Assembly: GCF_014202995.1 (NCBI RefSeq)
Contig: NZ_JACHIA010000003.1
Span: 1-64,000 of the forward strand
Direction of reading: 5' to 3'
Source of the DNA: Longimicrobium terrae
GTDB lineage: Bacteria > Gemmatimonadota > Gemmatimonadetes > Longimicrobiales > Longimicrobiaceae
DNA: 64,000 nt
Under the pieces are notes generated by a model that was not told the origin of the DNA, did no database searches, and saw only the letters and a list, made by a program, of their open reading frames with translations. Positions 9,163-18,282 of this stretch are shown here, in pieces; within the stretch, counting starts at the first letter, position 1; each line of letters starts with the position of its first letter. Both the position numbers and the translations under genes were made by a program.

Positions 9163-9201
9163 CGCGGCCGGTGCACCCCACGGGGTTCCCGGCCGCGTTT
9201 T
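9163..9201 (+). terminator. Rho-independent terminator after the PpiC gene
   Basis: A 9-bp stem CGCGGCCGG/CCGGCCGCG encloses a smaller ACCCC/GGGGT stem and is followed by TTTT. It lies between the two foldase genes, so the second may be partly uncoupled from the first. A second GC hairpin (9108-9132) stands just before it. Confidence 0.6.
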
Positions 9202-9249
9202 CCGCCGGCTCCGGCCGGCCTTTTCTCGTTACCGTCCCCGATGGAACCG

Positions 9250-10551
9250 ATGCGCACTCGCATTGCCCTGTTTGCCGCCGTGCTGGCCGCCGCTCCCGCG
9301 GCGGCCCAGACCACGCCCGCTCCCCAGCCCGGCGAAGAGGTCTGGGACGGCGTGCTGGCCGTGGTCGGCGACACCATCCTCCTTCGCTCCGACGTGCAGC
9401 TGGCGCTGGAGCAGCTTCGCGCCTCCGGCACTCCGGTTCCGGAAGACGCGGCGGGGCTGCAGCGCACCGTTCAGCAGATTCTGGATGAGCGCATCAACGA
9501 CCTGCTGCTGCTGGAAGCCGCGCGCGCCGCCGGCACCGCGGTGAGCGACGCCGAGGTGCAGGCCGCCGTGGCCGACCAGGAGCGCCAGGTTCGCCAGCGC
9601 TTTCCCACCGAGGTGGCCTTCGCGGAGGCGCTCGCGGGTTCGGGGCGCACGGTGGAGGCGTACCGCACCGAGCTGGCCGCGCAGTTCCGCGACCAGACGG
9701 TGGTGCAGCGCTACGTGCGCAGGCGCATGGGCGAAATGGCGCCCGTGGCCATCACCGAAGCGGAGATTTCGGAGTTCTTTACGGCCAACCGCGAGCGCTT
9801 CGGCGTGCGGCCGGCCACCGTCACCTTTCAGCAGGTGATCGTGCGGCCGGTGGCGTCGGACTCGGCGCGGCAGGCGGCGCTCACCACCATTCAGCGCGTG
9901 CAGCGCGAACTGGCCGAGGGCGGCGACTTCGAGGTGCTGGCCCGCCGCTACTCGATGGACGGCAGCAAGGACCGCGGCGGCGACCTGGGCTGGTTCCGCC
10001 AGGGGCAGATGGTGCGCAACTTCGACCTGGCGGTGTTCAACATGCGCCCGGGGCAGACCAGCGGCATCATCGAGACGGAGTTCGGGTTTCACATCATCAA
10101 GCTGGAAAAGGTGCGCAGCGGCGAGCGGCAGGCGCGCCACATCCTCATCCAGCCGACCATCACCCCGGCGGACGTGGAGCGGGCCCGCGGGCGCGCGGAC
10201 TCGGTGGCGACAGCGCTGCGCGGCGGGGCCAACCCGGCGGAGCTGGCGGCGCGCTACAACACGCCCGACGAGGCGCGCTTTCAGCGCGACATTCCGCTGG
10301 AGCGGCTGCCGGCGCCCATGTCGCTGGCGCTGACCGGGGTGGAGACGGGCGGCGTGGCCGGGCCGGTGCAGGTGGACGGCGGACCCAACCCCTCCTTCTC
10401 GGTGCTGCGTGTCTCCGAGCGCACCACGCAGGGCGAGTACACGCTGGACGAGCAGCGCGAGCGGGTGCGCGGCATCATCCAGGAGCAGAAGCAGATGCAG
10501 CGCCTGCTGGCCGACCTGCGGCGCGACACCTACGTGTCCATTCAGCTGTGA
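9250..10551 (+). CDS. SurA-like periplasmic peptidylprolyl isomerase
   Basis: A soluble periplasmic chaperone and cis-trans isomerase. The signal peptide is MRTRIALFAAVLAAAPAAAQ, with cleavage after AQ. It is followed by a SurA N-terminal-type helical domain (about 30-190). An intact parvulin domain follows (FQQVIVRP, GGDLGWFRQGQMV, FGFHIIKLE). A second, poorly conserved rotamase-like segment begins at ARHILIQP. An in-frame ATG nine bases upstream (9241) is possible, but GGA spacing and the signal peptide favour 9250. The stop overlaps the GTG of the next gene (GTGA), so the S4 protein is translationally coupled. It probably escorts outer-membrane proteins to the Bam machinery. Confidence 0.9.
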   Translation: MRTRIALFAAVLAAAPAAAQTTPAPQPGEEVWDGVLAVVGDTILLRSDVQLALEQLRASGTPVPEDAAGLQRTVQQILDERINDLLLLEAARAAGTAVSDAEVQAAVADQERQVRQRFPTEVAFAEALAGSGRTVEAYRTELAAQFRDQTVVQRYVRRRMGEMAPVAITEAEISEFFTANRERFGVRPATVTFQQVIVRPVASDSARQAALTTIQRVQRELAEGGDFEVLARRYSMDGSKDRGGDLGWFRQGQMVRNFDLAVFNMRPGQTSGIIETEFGFHIIKLEKVRSGERQARHILIQPTITPADVERARGRADSVATALRGGANPAELAARYNTPDEARFQRDIPLERLPAPMSLALTGVETGGVAGPVQVDGGPNPSFSVLRVSERTTQGEYTLDEQRERVRGIIQEQKQMQRLLADLRRDTYVSIQL

Positions 10552-10838
10552 GCGAAGAGGGGCCGCTGCGGGTGGACGTGCTCCTTCACCGCCTCTGCCT
10601 GACCAAGAGCCGCAGCGAAGCCAAGGCGGCGTGCGAGGCGGGGGCGGTGACGATCGACAGCCGTCCCGCCCGCCCCGCCGACATGGTGACCGCCGGACGC
10701 CGGATTCACATCCGGTATCCGGCGCGGATCCTGGAAGTGGAACTGCTGGAACTGCCGGGCAAGGGTGTATCGAAGAAGAACGCCCGCGATCTGTACCGGG
10801 TGATTACCGACGAGCGGGTGCGCGAAGATCGTTTCTGA
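10548..10838 (+). CDS. S4 domain RNA-binding protein (Hsp15-like)
   Basis: A 96-residue protein made almost entirely of one S4 RNA-binding domain (LRVDVLLHRLCLTKSRSEAK, then GAVTIDSRPARPADMVTAG) plus a basic tail (KGVSKKNARDLYR). The family includes Hsp15, which binds stalled 50S subunits, and small rRNA-binding proteins. The GTG start overlaps the stop of the SurA-like gene by four bases, and the ribosome reads from one into the other. Its 3' end forms the left arm of a terminator stem. A direct role in ribosome rescue is inferred from the family only. Confidence 0.85.
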   Translation: MSEEGPLRVDVLLHRLCLTKSRSEAKAACEAGAVTIDSRPARPADMVTAGRRIHIRYPARILEVELLELPGKGVSKKNARDLYRVITDERVREDRF

Positions 10839-10856
10839 GCGCACCCGCTCTCTTTT
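10812..10856 (+). terminator. Rho-independent terminator of the foldase-S4 operon
   Basis: A perfect 12-bp stem, GAGCGGGTGCGC (10812-10823) with GCGCACCCGCTC (10839-10850), followed by TCTTTTC. The left arm lies inside the last codons of the S4 gene. Confidence 0.8.
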
Positions 10857-11022
10857 CATCCCCTCCATCCGGCGCGGCTGTGTGTCTGGTCGATGGACGG
10901 AGGAGATGCCCTTCATCCGCCTCTTTCCGCCCCGCCCTCCGTTCGTTCTCTTGTTGCGCTCCGGCGGTTTGCCATCCACGGCCCCCGCCGCCCATCCGGC
11001 GCGACCTGATCTCCATCCACTG

Positions 11023-11625
11023 ATGAGCGAAATGACCGCGGAACCCGTGATCCGCATTCTGGCCGTGTCCGGCAGCCTGCGCGCGGTTTCGTCCAACGGC
11101 GCCGTGGTGGAGGCGCTACGGATGCTGGCGCCGGACGGGGTGCGGGTGCAGGTGTTCCGCGGGCTGGATTCCCTGCCCCACTTCAACCCGGACCTGGAGC
11201 GCGGGACGGCGACCATCGGCTCGGTGGAGCGGTGGCGCGAGGCGCTGCGGACGAGTGACGCGGTGGTGATCTGCAGCCCGGAATACGCCCACGGTGTGCC
11301 CGGCGCGATGAAGAACGCGCTCGACTGGGTCGTGGGCAGCAACGAGTTCTTCTGCAAGCCGGTCGCGCTGGTCAACGCGGCGCCGCACGCACATTTTGCG
11401 CAGGACGCGCTGGCGGAAACGCTGCGCACCATGGGCGCCGCGCTGAAAGCGGAGGCTTCCGTGGCCGTGCGCGCATCGGGCGCGGGGCTGGACGCCGCCG
11501 GGATCGCGGCCGACCCGGCGCTGTCCACCGCCCTGCTTGGCGCGCTGGCTATTCTCGCGGATCGCGCACGGTCCGCCGCGGCGGAACTGGCGCGCCAGTG
11601 GCCGGACGGCGTTCCGCCATCCTGA
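11023..11625 (+). CDS. NADPH-dependent FMN reductase family protein
   Basis: A 200-residue flavodoxin-fold enzyme that likely passes electrons from NAD(P)H to FMN, quinones or similar acceptors. It shows the phosphate-binding loop near the N terminus (AVSGSLRAVSSNGAV) and the family signature CSPEYAHGVPGAMKNALDW. The reading frame extends upstream, but homology starts at MSEMTAEPVIR, so the ATG at 11023 was chosen. It stands alone between the S4 operon and the VOC gene on the same strand; the physiological acceptor cannot be told. Confidence 0.88.
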   Translation: MSEMTAEPVIRILAVSGSLRAVSSNGAVVEALRMLAPDGVRVQVFRGLDSLPHFNPDLERGTATIGSVERWREALRTSDAVVICSPEYAHGVPGAMKNALDWVVGSNEFFCKPVALVNAAPHAHFAQDALAETLRTMGAALKAEASVAVRASGAGLDAAGIAADPALSTALLGALAILADRARSAAAELARQWPDGVPPS

Positions 11626-11691
11626 ATCAACCGATCCTCTTCCGCCACCGGTGTGATCGCGTGGCTTCGTTCCCCTCAACATTCTCTGGAA

Positions 11692-12078
11692 ATGAGCGAT
11701 CAGCAGACGCCCGCGCCGGGCACCGTGTCGTGGTTCGACCTTACCGTGGATGACGCCTCGGCGGTGCGCGACTTCTACGCGAACGTGGCGGGCTGGACGC
11801 CGTCGCCCCTGACGATGAAGGAAGGGTACGACGACTACGTGATGATGACGCCGGGCGGTGCGGCCGTCGCCGGCGTGTGCCACGCGCGCGGGGCCAACGC
11901 GGAGCTTCCGCCGCAGTGGCTGATGTACATCAACGTGGTGGATCTGGATGCCAGCCTGGAAGCGTGCGCGGCGCAGGGCGGCAGCGTCATTTCCGGGCCC
12001 CGCAGCGGCGGCGGAACGGTGCGTTACGCCGTGATCCGCGATCCGGCCGGCGCGGCGGTGGCGCTGTTTCAGCCGTGA
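11692..12078 (+). CDS. VOC family (glyoxalase-fold) protein
   Basis: A 128-residue vicinal-oxygen-chelate fold protein. The typical first beta-alpha unit VSWFDLTVDDASAVRDFY and a second half beginning WLMYINVVDLDASLE suggest two paired beta-alpha-beta3 modules in one chain. Members bind metals or small ligands (glyoxalases, resistance proteins); the substrate is unknown here. The frame is open further upstream, but the ATG at MSDQQTPAPG fits the domain boundary. A strong terminator follows 80 nt downstream. Confidence 0.85.
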   Translation: MSDQQTPAPGTVSWFDLTVDDASAVRDFYANVAGWTPSPLTMKEGYDDYVMMTPGGAAVAGVCHARGANAELPPQWLMYINVVDLDASLEACAAQGGSVISGPRSGGGTVRYAVIRDPAGAAVALFQP

Positions 12079-12159
12079 CCTGAGCGGCCGAGGCCAATCG
12101 CGGGACGCGGGATCGGTGGTCGCCTGAACGGCATCATCGCGGATCGTGATCATCAGCAG

Positions 12160-12203
12160 AACCGCCCTTCGACATCATAGGTCGAGGGGCGGTTTTCGTT
12201 GTT
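12160..12203 (+). terminator. Rho-independent terminator after the VOC gene
   Basis: A 14-bp stem (AACCGCCCTTCGAC with GTCGAGGGGCGGTT, one G-T pair) and 7-nt loop, followed by TTCGTTGTTGTT. Confidence 0.85.
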
Positions 12204-12285
12204 GTTATCTACCGAGATGAGATACGGACGTACCGATTCGGCTGATCGGGTTTGCTTCGGAGAGGCTCGCTTGTCGCTGGACTGT

Positions 12286-12541
12286 GAGGCCCCTCCCCGT
12301 GCAAACAGCCGCACGGAGAGGGGAGAACTACAACTCAGCGTGGGTCAGCCGTTTGAGGCGCGTTCGGAAAGGCCCCCTCTCCCCGGCCCTCTCCCCCGCT
12401 CCGCGGGAGAAAGGGAGACCTCAGCGCGAGCGCCGGACGACGGGACGGATCGCGACCTGTAACGTGGTTGAAGCCCCGAACGGCGCCTGTGGGCGTCGTG
12501 TCGGGGGTTCCCGCTGTTTGAGCGGCGGATTCATTCGCTCA
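12286..12541 (+). repeat. Mosaic intergenic repeat, copy A (modules 1-2-3)
   Basis: Three hairpin-forming modules in order. Module 1 is CCCCTCCCCGTGCAAAC to AGAGGGGAGAACT. Module 2 is GGCCCCCTCTCC to CCGCTCCGCGGGAGA. Module 3 is GGTTGAAGCCCCGAA to GAGCGGCGGATTCATTCGCTC. The same modules occur at 26161-26438 and, inverted, at 30091-30352. No open frame is conserved between copies. Confidence 0.8.
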
Positions 12542-12753
12542 ACGCAGTTCGTGCGGCGCGCCATGCCCGCCAGCCAGACCGATACCGCTGTTGCTGTCGC
12601 AGGTACTGCTTCCGGCCGATCCGCTCCTGCGATTGATGACCATGGAGCGATCCGCGTCCGATCATCCACATTGCACGGCTCCGGCTCTGGCGCGGAACGC
12701 CGGATGGCCCGAAAATCAGCAGTCCGCCCATTCGCTCCTCCGCACACGCGCCC

Positions 12754-15609
12754 ATGACCGACGAAACGCTGCATCCGCCCGACCTGGACGCCCTGCTCGC
12801 CACGCGCGGGCTGCAGGTGGAAGGCGAAGGAACCGGCATCTCCGGCCCGCTTTCGCGAAACGTGAACCTGGTCGGCGGGCTGCTGGGCGAGGCGGTGGCC
12901 GAGCGCCACGGGCCCGCCATGCTGGAACTGGTGGAGCGCCTGCGCCTGCTGTGCCGCGACGCCGCGCAGGAGGAAAACGACGCTCGCCGTGACGAGGCCG
13001 CACGGCTGATCGCCGAGCAGGACGTGGATACGCTGCGCGCCGTGCTGCGCGCGTTCACCACCTTCTTTCACTTGGTGAACAAGGCCGAGCAGATCGAGGT
13101 GGCCCGCATCAACCGTGTCCGCGAGCAGCGGGCGACGGCGGACGCGCCCCGCCCCGAATCCATCGCCGAAGCCATCCACCTGCTGGCGCGCGACGGCCAC
13201 GACGCGGCGGAAGTGCACGCGCTGCTCGCCCGGCTGGACATTCAGCCCACGCTGACCGCGCATCCCACGGAGGCGCGCCGCCGCTCCATTCTGCTGCGGC
13301 AGGGCGAGGTGGCCGCCGCGCTGGACCGGCTGACCGATCCGCGGCTGACGCCCTCCGAGGCGGACGGGCTGGTGGCGGAGGTGCGCAACGCCATCTCCCT
13401 CCTGCTGGCGACGGACGAGGTGCGCACCCGCGCCGTGACGGTGCAGGACGAGGTGCGCCACGGCCTGTACTTTCTGGCCACGAGCATCTGGCGCACGGTG
13501 CCGCGCATTCACCAGGACGTGCGCGAGGCGCTGCGAGCCCGGTTTGGCGCCGACGCCGTCCCCGCGGAGCTGCCGCTGTTCCTGCGCTATCGGTCGTGGA
13601 TTGGCGGCGACCGCGACGGCAACCCCGGCGTGACCGCCGAGCTGACGCAGTGGACACTCGCAGAGCACCGCCGCGACGCGCTCAAGCTGCACCGCCGCAC
13701 GCTGAACGAACTGCGGCTGCTGCTTTCCGTCTCCTCCGCGCAGGTGCCCGTCCCCGCCGCGCTGGGCGAGCGCGCGGAGGCGCTGGCGGAAGCCGTCGCG
13801 CTTCCGGCCGCTACGCGCGCGAGCCTGACCGGCGAGCCGTACCGCCTTCTGTTGATGGCGATGATGGCCGCGGTGGACCGGCTGATCGCCGAGGAGCCGA
13901 TGGAGTACCGCGCCGCCGACTTCGCGGACGACCTGCGGCTGATTCGCGACGGGCTGGAGGCGGGCGGACTGGGCGGCGTGGCTCGCGACGGGCTGCTGCC
14001 GGATGCGCTGGTGCAGGCCCGCACCTTCGGCTTTCACATGGCCGCGCTGGACGTGCGCCAGCACAGCCGCGTGCACGAATCCGCCGTGGGCGGCCTGCTG
14101 CGCGCGGCGGGAGTGGAGGACGATTACGCCAAGCTGGACGAGGCCGCGCGCGTGGAGCTTCTCGTCCGCGAGCTGGGCGTCCCCCGTCCGCTGCGCCCCA
14201 TCGGCGCGGAGCTGCCGGAAGACGCGGCCGAACTGCTGGACACCATGGCCGTCATCCGCGAGGCGGTGGCGCGCGAGCCGGACAGCATCGGCTGCTATAT
14301 CATCAGCATGACCAGCACGGTGAGCGACGTGCTCGAGGTGCTGCTGCTGATGAAGGAAGCCGGGCTGTGGCGGCAGGTGGATGGCCGGATCGAGTGCCCG
14401 CTGGACGTCGTTCCGCTCTTTGAAACCATCGCGGACCTCGATGCCGCGGAAGAGCGGCTGGACGCGATGTTCGGTGATCCGCTGTACAGCCGGCACCTGG
14501 CCGCCCGGGCCAGGGGCGGCAAGCCGTTCCAGGAAGTGATGCTGGGCTACTCCGACAGCAACAAGGACGGCGGCTACCTGATGGCCAACTGGGCGCTGCA
14601 CAAGGCCCAGGGCGCCATCGCCCGCGTCGCGACACGGCACGGGGTGGAGGTGCGCCTGTTCCACGGCCGCGGCGGTACGGTAGGCCGCGGCGGCGGGCGC
14701 GCCAACCAGGCGATCCTGGCCATGCCGCCGGAGTCGCACAACGGCGGCATCCGCTTCACGGAACAGGGCGAGGTCATCTCCTTCCGCTACGCGCTTCCCG
14801 CCATCGCGCGGCGGCACCTGGAGCAGATCGTCCACGCGCAGCTGGTCGCGCTCGCCCGCCCCGTGCCCGAGGCCGCGTTCATGGCCCCGACGCGGGACGG
14901 TTCGCGCGACCTGATGCAGCGCATCGCCGACGCGGCCATGAGCGCGTACCGCGGGCTGATCGACGACCCGGAAACGTGGCCGTTCTATCTCTCCGCCACG
15001 CCCATCGCGCACATCGCCGGGCTCCCGCTCGCCAGCCGGCCCGTGTCGCGAAAAGGGCCGGGGGAGCTGGATTTCGAGGGGCTGCGCGCCATCCCCTGGG
15101 TGTTCAGCTGGACGCAGACGCGCTACACCATTCCGGGATGGTACGGCCTGGGCTCCGGCCTGCGCGCCGCGCTGGACGCGGGCGAGGGCGATGAACTGCG
15201 GCGGATGGCGGAGGGATGGCCCTTCTTTCAGGCGCTGGTGGCGGACGGGCGGCGCGAGATGGCCCGCGCGCGGCTTCCCCTGGCGCGCCGCTACGCGGAT
15301 CTGGCGGTGGAGGCCGGCGCCTCCCACGCGCCGCACGACCGCATCACGGCCGAGTTCGCGGAGGCCCGCGCCGCGCTGCGCGAGGTGAGCGGCGAGGGCG
15401 CGGAGCAGGCGGACACGCCCGTCATCGCCCGGAGCATCGCGCTGCGCAACCCGTACACGGACGTGCTGAACCTGGCGCAGATCGACCTGATGCGCCGCTG
15501 GCGCGCGCTGGACGAGGATGCGCGCGCCACGCCGGACGGCGAGGCGCTCAAGCAGGCGCTGTTCATCTCGCTGAACGGCATCGCCGGCGCCATGCAGAGC
15601 ACCGGCTGA
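12754..15609 (+). CDS. ppc: Phosphoenolpyruvate carboxylase
   Basis: A cytosolic enzyme that makes oxaloacetate from phosphoenolpyruvate and bicarbonate, refilling the TCA cycle. At 951 residues it has the usual length for the bacterial type. It shows catalytic His170 in LTAHPTEARRRS, then GGDRDGNPGVT, the second active-site segment LGYSDSNKDGGYL, the glycine loop FHGRGGTVGRGGG, and a conserved C-terminal part with RNPYTDVLNLAQ. The chain ends in MQSTG, where family members usually end in a NTG-type tail. Regulation by aspartate or acetyl-CoA is typical of the family but cannot be read here. A histidine phosphatase gene follows 81 bp later. Confidence 0.97.
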   Translation: MTDETLHPPDLDALLATRGLQVEGEGTGISGPLSRNVNLVGGLLGEAVAERHGPAMLELVERLRLLCRDAAQEENDARRDEAARLIAEQDVDTLRAVLRAFTTFFHLVNKAEQIEVARINRVREQRATADAPRPESIAEAIHLLARDGHDAAEVHALLARLDIQPTLTAHPTEARRRSILLRQGEVAAALDRLTDPRLTPSEADGLVAEVRNAISLLLATDEVRTRAVTVQDEVRHGLYFLATSIWRTVPRIHQDVREALRARFGADAVPAELPLFLRYRSWIGGDRDGNPGVTAELTQWTLAEHRRDALKLHRRTLNELRLLLSVSSAQVPVPAALGERAEALAEAVALPAATRASLTGEPYRLLLMAMMAAVDRLIAEEPMEYRAADFADDLRLIRDGLEAGGLGGVARDGLLPDALVQARTFGFHMAALDVRQHSRVHESAVGGLLRAAGVEDDYAKLDEAARVELLVRELGVPRPLRPIGAELPEDAAELLDTMAVIREAVAREPDSIGCYIISMTSTVSDVLEVLLLMKEAGLWRQVDGRIECPLDVVPLFETIADLDAAEERLDAMFGDPLYSRHLAARARGGKPFQEVMLGYSDSNKDGGYLMANWALHKAQGAIARVATRHGVEVRLFHGRGGTVGRGGGRANQAILAMPPESHNGGIRFTEQGEVISFRYALPAIARRHLEQIVHAQLVALARPVPEAAFMAPTRDGSRDLMQRIADAAMSAYRGLIDDPETWPFYLSATPIAHIAGLPLASRPVSRKGPGELDFEGLRAIPWVFSWTQTRYTIPGWYGLGSGLRAALDAGEGDELRRMAEGWPFFQALVADGRREMARARLPLARRYADLAVEAGASHAPHDRITAEFAEARAALREVSGEGAEQADTPVIARSIALRNPYTDVLNLAQIDLMRRWRALDEDARATPDGEALKQALFISLNGIAGAMQSTG

Positions 15610-15690
15610 CGCACGCGCGCTGGCGGCGCTGGTGCGGCCGTTGCGTTCAGCCTCTCCGGACCGGCAACTCACGATCGGCACGGAGGAGGG

Positions 15691-16290
15691 ATGGGGGTAG
15701 AGCGACGGGTGCTGTACGTGGCGCGCCACGGGGTTACGCAGGCCAACCTGGACGGGATCAACGAAGGGCTGGAGGACGAGCCGCTGATTGAGGCCGGGCG
15801 CGAGCAGGCGCGCGCGCTGGCGGAGCGGGTGGCCGGGCTGGGGCTGCGGGAGGTGTGGACCAGCCCGCTGGCCCGCGCGCGGCAGACGGCGGAGATCGTG
15901 GCGGAGATCCACGGCCTGCCGCTGCACGTGGAGCCGGACCTGCGCGAGCTGGATCCCGGCCCGTGGCAGGGGCTTACGCAGCAGCAGATGGCCGAGCGCG
16001 ACCCGGAAGAGTTCGCCCGGTGGCAGGCGGACCCCGCCGCGTTCCGCCTCGCCGGGCGCGAGACGCTGGAGGAGGTGCGCGCCCGTGCGGTGGCGGCGCT
16101 GGAGCGCATCCGCGCGCGGGACGCGCAGGCGCTGGTAGTCACGCACACGGTGCCCATCCGCGTGGCGCGCGTGCACTACGCGGGGGAGGAACTGAACTGG
16201 TTCGCCACCTTTCTTCCCGATCACTGCGTGCTGATGGAACTGGCGCCGGACGGCGACGGTTCCATCCTCCGCAACGTGGACACGGAGTGA
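15691..16290 (+). CDS. Histidine phosphatase family protein (phosphoglycerate mutase-like)
   Basis: A 199-residue member of the RHG phosphatase superfamily. The nucleophilic histidine is in the N-terminal YVARHGVTQAN motif, with a matching Glu region (REVWTSPLARARQTAEI, then LRELDPGPWQG) and a second catalytic histidine in VVTHTVPIRVA. This size fits cobalamin-phosphate phosphatases, broad phosphatases or fructose-bisphosphatase-like members rather than glycolytic mutase. It lies just downstream of ppc with a GGAGG ribosome site, possibly co-transcribed. Substrate unknown. Confidence 0.9.
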   Translation: MGVERRVLYVARHGVTQANLDGINEGLEDEPLIEAGREQARALAERVAGLGLREVWTSPLARARQTAEIVAEIHGLPLHVEPDLRELDPGPWQGLTQQQMAERDPEEFARWQADPAAFRLAGRETLEEVRARAVAALERIRARDAQALVVTHTVPIRVARVHYAGEELNWFATFLPDHCVLMELAPDGDGSILRNVDTE

Positions 16291-16475
16291 CGGCATCCGG
16301 GATTCCGCTCCGCGCACGATGACGCGGAGTGGACGGGGATGAAGCAGAACGGGGGTCAGGTGCCCGCGGCCGGTTGCGCGGCGCGCGCCTGACCCTCAGC
16401 TTTTGCGCGGCGCCACCGTCCGGCGCCTCTCCACGACAGGGCCGCTCCCGCCGGAGCTTACTTCAGGAGTGCACC

Positions 16476-17354
16476 ATGAGCAGCATGAGCAGCACCGCCG
16501 ACACCCTCGACTCCACCGCCGCCGGGCCCACTCCGCCGGCGCCGGCCTACGACGTCGCCACCATCATGGGCGCGCTGTACGGCGACGGCATTCTGGGCCA
16601 CAAGGGCGCGTTCCCGCGCGAGTGGGTGCAGCGCATGGGCGAGGACATCGAGGCGCTGTTCCAGGACGCGCTCAAGCGGCCCGGCGGCGCGGTGGGACGC
16701 GGGCCCAAGCGGTACTACGTGGAGATCCACCCCGAGCACCTGCGCGGCTTCGTGGACCTGGTGACGCACCCGTGGGTGGTGGCGGTGTGCGAGGCGGTGC
16801 TTGGGCCGGACTACAAGATCGTGGAGATCGGCTTTGACGTGCCCGGCCCGGGCGCGCAGGACCAGCCGTGGCACCGCGACTTTCCCGCCCCGGAGGAGAC
16901 GACGGTGGGCCGCCGGCTCAACTCGCTGGCCTTCAACGTGACCGCGGTGGACACCACGGAGGACATGGGGCCGTTCGAGGTGGCGCCGGGGACGCAGTGG
17001 GACGGCTCGGAGCACCTGGAGCACGAGATGTTTCCGCCCAAGTCGTTCTACCCGCGCTACCAGGAGCGGGCGCAGCGCAAGATGCCGCAGATGGGCGACA
17101 TCAGCGCGCGGTCGGCGCTCACCATCCACCGGGGGACGGCCAACCACTCGCAGAAGGCGCGGCCCGTGCTGGTGCTGGGCGTGGACGCGCCCGACGCGCG
17201 CAACGCCGAGCGCCACGACCTGCAGTTCAGCCGCGCGTACTACGACGCGCTTCCGGAAACGCTGAAGCCGCACCTTGCCTGCCGCGTGGTGGACGAACTG
17301 GAGCCCATCGTACAGGGGCACACCATCGAGGGGCTGATGATGGGCGAGGCCTGA
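16476..17354 (+). CDS. Phytanoyl-CoA dioxygenase family protein
   Basis: A 292-residue Fe(II)/2-oxoglutarate-dependent oxygenase-like protein. The probable metal ligands are the HxD pair in QPWHRDFPAP and a distal His in IHRGTANHSQKARPV, where the Arg would bind 2-oxoglutarate. The double-stranded beta-helix region runs from about residue 90 to 260. The start at MSSMSSTADT is supported by AGGAG upstream; a longer in-frame extension was rejected as Arg/Ser-rich noise. Substrates in this family vary widely (lipids, ectoine, antibiotics), so function stays open. A terminator follows directly. Confidence 0.85.
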   Translation: MSSMSSTADTLDSTAAGPTPPAPAYDVATIMGALYGDGILGHKGAFPREWVQRMGEDIEALFQDALKRPGGAVGRGPKRYYVEIHPEHLRGFVDLVTHPWVVAVCEAVLGPDYKIVEIGFDVPGPGAQDQPWHRDFPAPEETTVGRRLNSLAFNVTAVDTTEDMGPFEVAPGTQWDGSEHLEHEMFPPKSFYPRYQERAQRKMPQMGDISARSALTIHRGTANHSQKARPVLVLGVDAPDARNAERHDLQFSRAYYDALPETLKPHLACRVVDELEPIVQGHTIEGLMMGEA

Positions 17355-17364
17355 GAAGCACCCG

Positions 17365-17400
17365 GCCGGCGGCGGAGCCATCCCCGCCGGCATTCGTTTT
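17365..17400 (+). terminator. Rho-independent terminator after the dioxygenase gene
   Basis: An 8-bp stem GCCGGCGG/CCGCCGGC with an 11-nt loop, followed by ATTCGTTTT, 10 nt after the stop codon. Confidence 0.7.
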
Positions 17401-17506
17401 CGCGGTTGCCGGAAGTGCCTGCGGGATGGGGAGTTGCAGGAACGGGGCAACACCGCGATCTTGTACCTGCCGCAGATCCTACTACGCTTTCCCCTCCTTC
17501 TCTGCC

Positions 17507-18250
17507 ATGCCGCTGAACGAAGACTTCGTCCGCCAGGGAACCTGGTTGTTCCGCTGGCGGAGCTACCTTCCCATCGCGTTTCTGCTCCTGCTGTTCACGC
17601 AGGTTCCGTCGTACCGATATCTTGGCGGCTCGCGGCTGATGGAGATGCAGTGGGAGGCGCTCTGCCTGCTGGTTTCCTTGGCCGGGCTGGCGGTGCGCAT
17701 CCACACGGTGGGGCACGCGCCGCGGCGCACCAGCGGCCGCAACACGCGGTGCCAGGTGGCGGACGTACTCAATACGTCGGGAATGTATTCCGTGGTGCGG
17801 CACCCGCTGTACCTGGGCAACTTCCTGATGTGGCTGGGCGTGGTGATGTTTCTGCACACGTGGTGGATGGTGCTGCTGGTGAGCGCGGGCTATGCGCTGT
17901 ACTACGAGCGGATCATGTGCGCGGAAGAGAACTTTCTGCGGGGCAAGTTCGACGCGGGATACGTGGAATGGGCCAGCCGCACGCCGGCCATCATCCCCAA
18001 CCCGCGGCTGTGGCGGCGGGCGGAGCTTCCGTTCTGCCTGCGCACGGTGCTGCGGCGCGAGTATTCCGGCTTCTTCGGGCTGATTCTGACCTTTGCCATT
18101 CTGCAGGTGGCCAGCGACTCGGCCATGCAGCGGCGCCTGGTGCTGGATCCCGTGTGGATGACGCTGCTGGGCGCCTCGCTGTGCCTGTTTCTAGTGCTGC
18201 GCTTTCTGAAGCGCCACACCGGCGTGCTCAAGGTAAGCGGCCGCGCCTGA
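17507..18250 (+). CDS. ICMT/PEMT-like integral membrane methyltransferase
   Basis: A 247-residue polytopic inner-membrane protein resembling isoprenylcysteine carboxyl methyltransferases and phospholipid methyltransferases. About five to six hydrophobic segments are visible: PIAFLLLLF, ALCLLVSLAGLAV, FLMWLGVVMFL, WMVLLVSAGYALYY, FGLILTFAIL and LLGASLCLFLVL. The signature RHPLYLGNFLMWLG followed by YYERIMCAEENFL matches the SAM-binding core of the family. The substrate is not known; many bacterial members act on lipids. The frame is open upstream, but MPLNEDFVRQG is the natural start before the first membrane segment. Same strand as the dioxygenase gene, but separated by a terminator. Confidence 0.85.
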   Translation: MPLNEDFVRQGTWLFRWRSYLPIAFLLLLFTQVPSYRYLGGSRLMEMQWEALCLLVSLAGLAVRIHTVGHAPRRTSGRNTRCQVADVLNTSGMYSVVRHPLYLGNFLMWLGVVMFLHTWWMVLLVSAGYALYYERIMCAEENFLRGKFDAGYVEWASRTPAIIPNPRLWRRAELPFCLRTVLRREYSGFFGLILTFAILQVASDSAMQRRLVLDPVWMTLLGASLCLFLVLRFLKRHTGVLKVSGRA

Positions 18251-18259
18251 TCCCTTCCC

Positions 18260-18282
18260 CGCCGGCCCTCCCCGGGCCGGCG
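18260..18282 (+). terminator. GC-rich hairpin after the membrane methyltransferase gene
   Basis: A perfect 9-bp stem, CGCCGGCCC with GGGCCGGCG, and a 5-nt loop 10 nt past the stop codon. No T tract, so termination strength is uncertain. Confidence 0.45.

Larger units (their letters stand above)
12079..12753. other. Gene-free region with terminator and mosaic repeat copy A
   Basis: It holds the VOC terminator (12160-12203) and the first copy of the mosaic repeat (12286-12541). The remaining 200 nt before ppc show no clear promoter. No protein-coding signal was seen. Confidence 0.6.
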
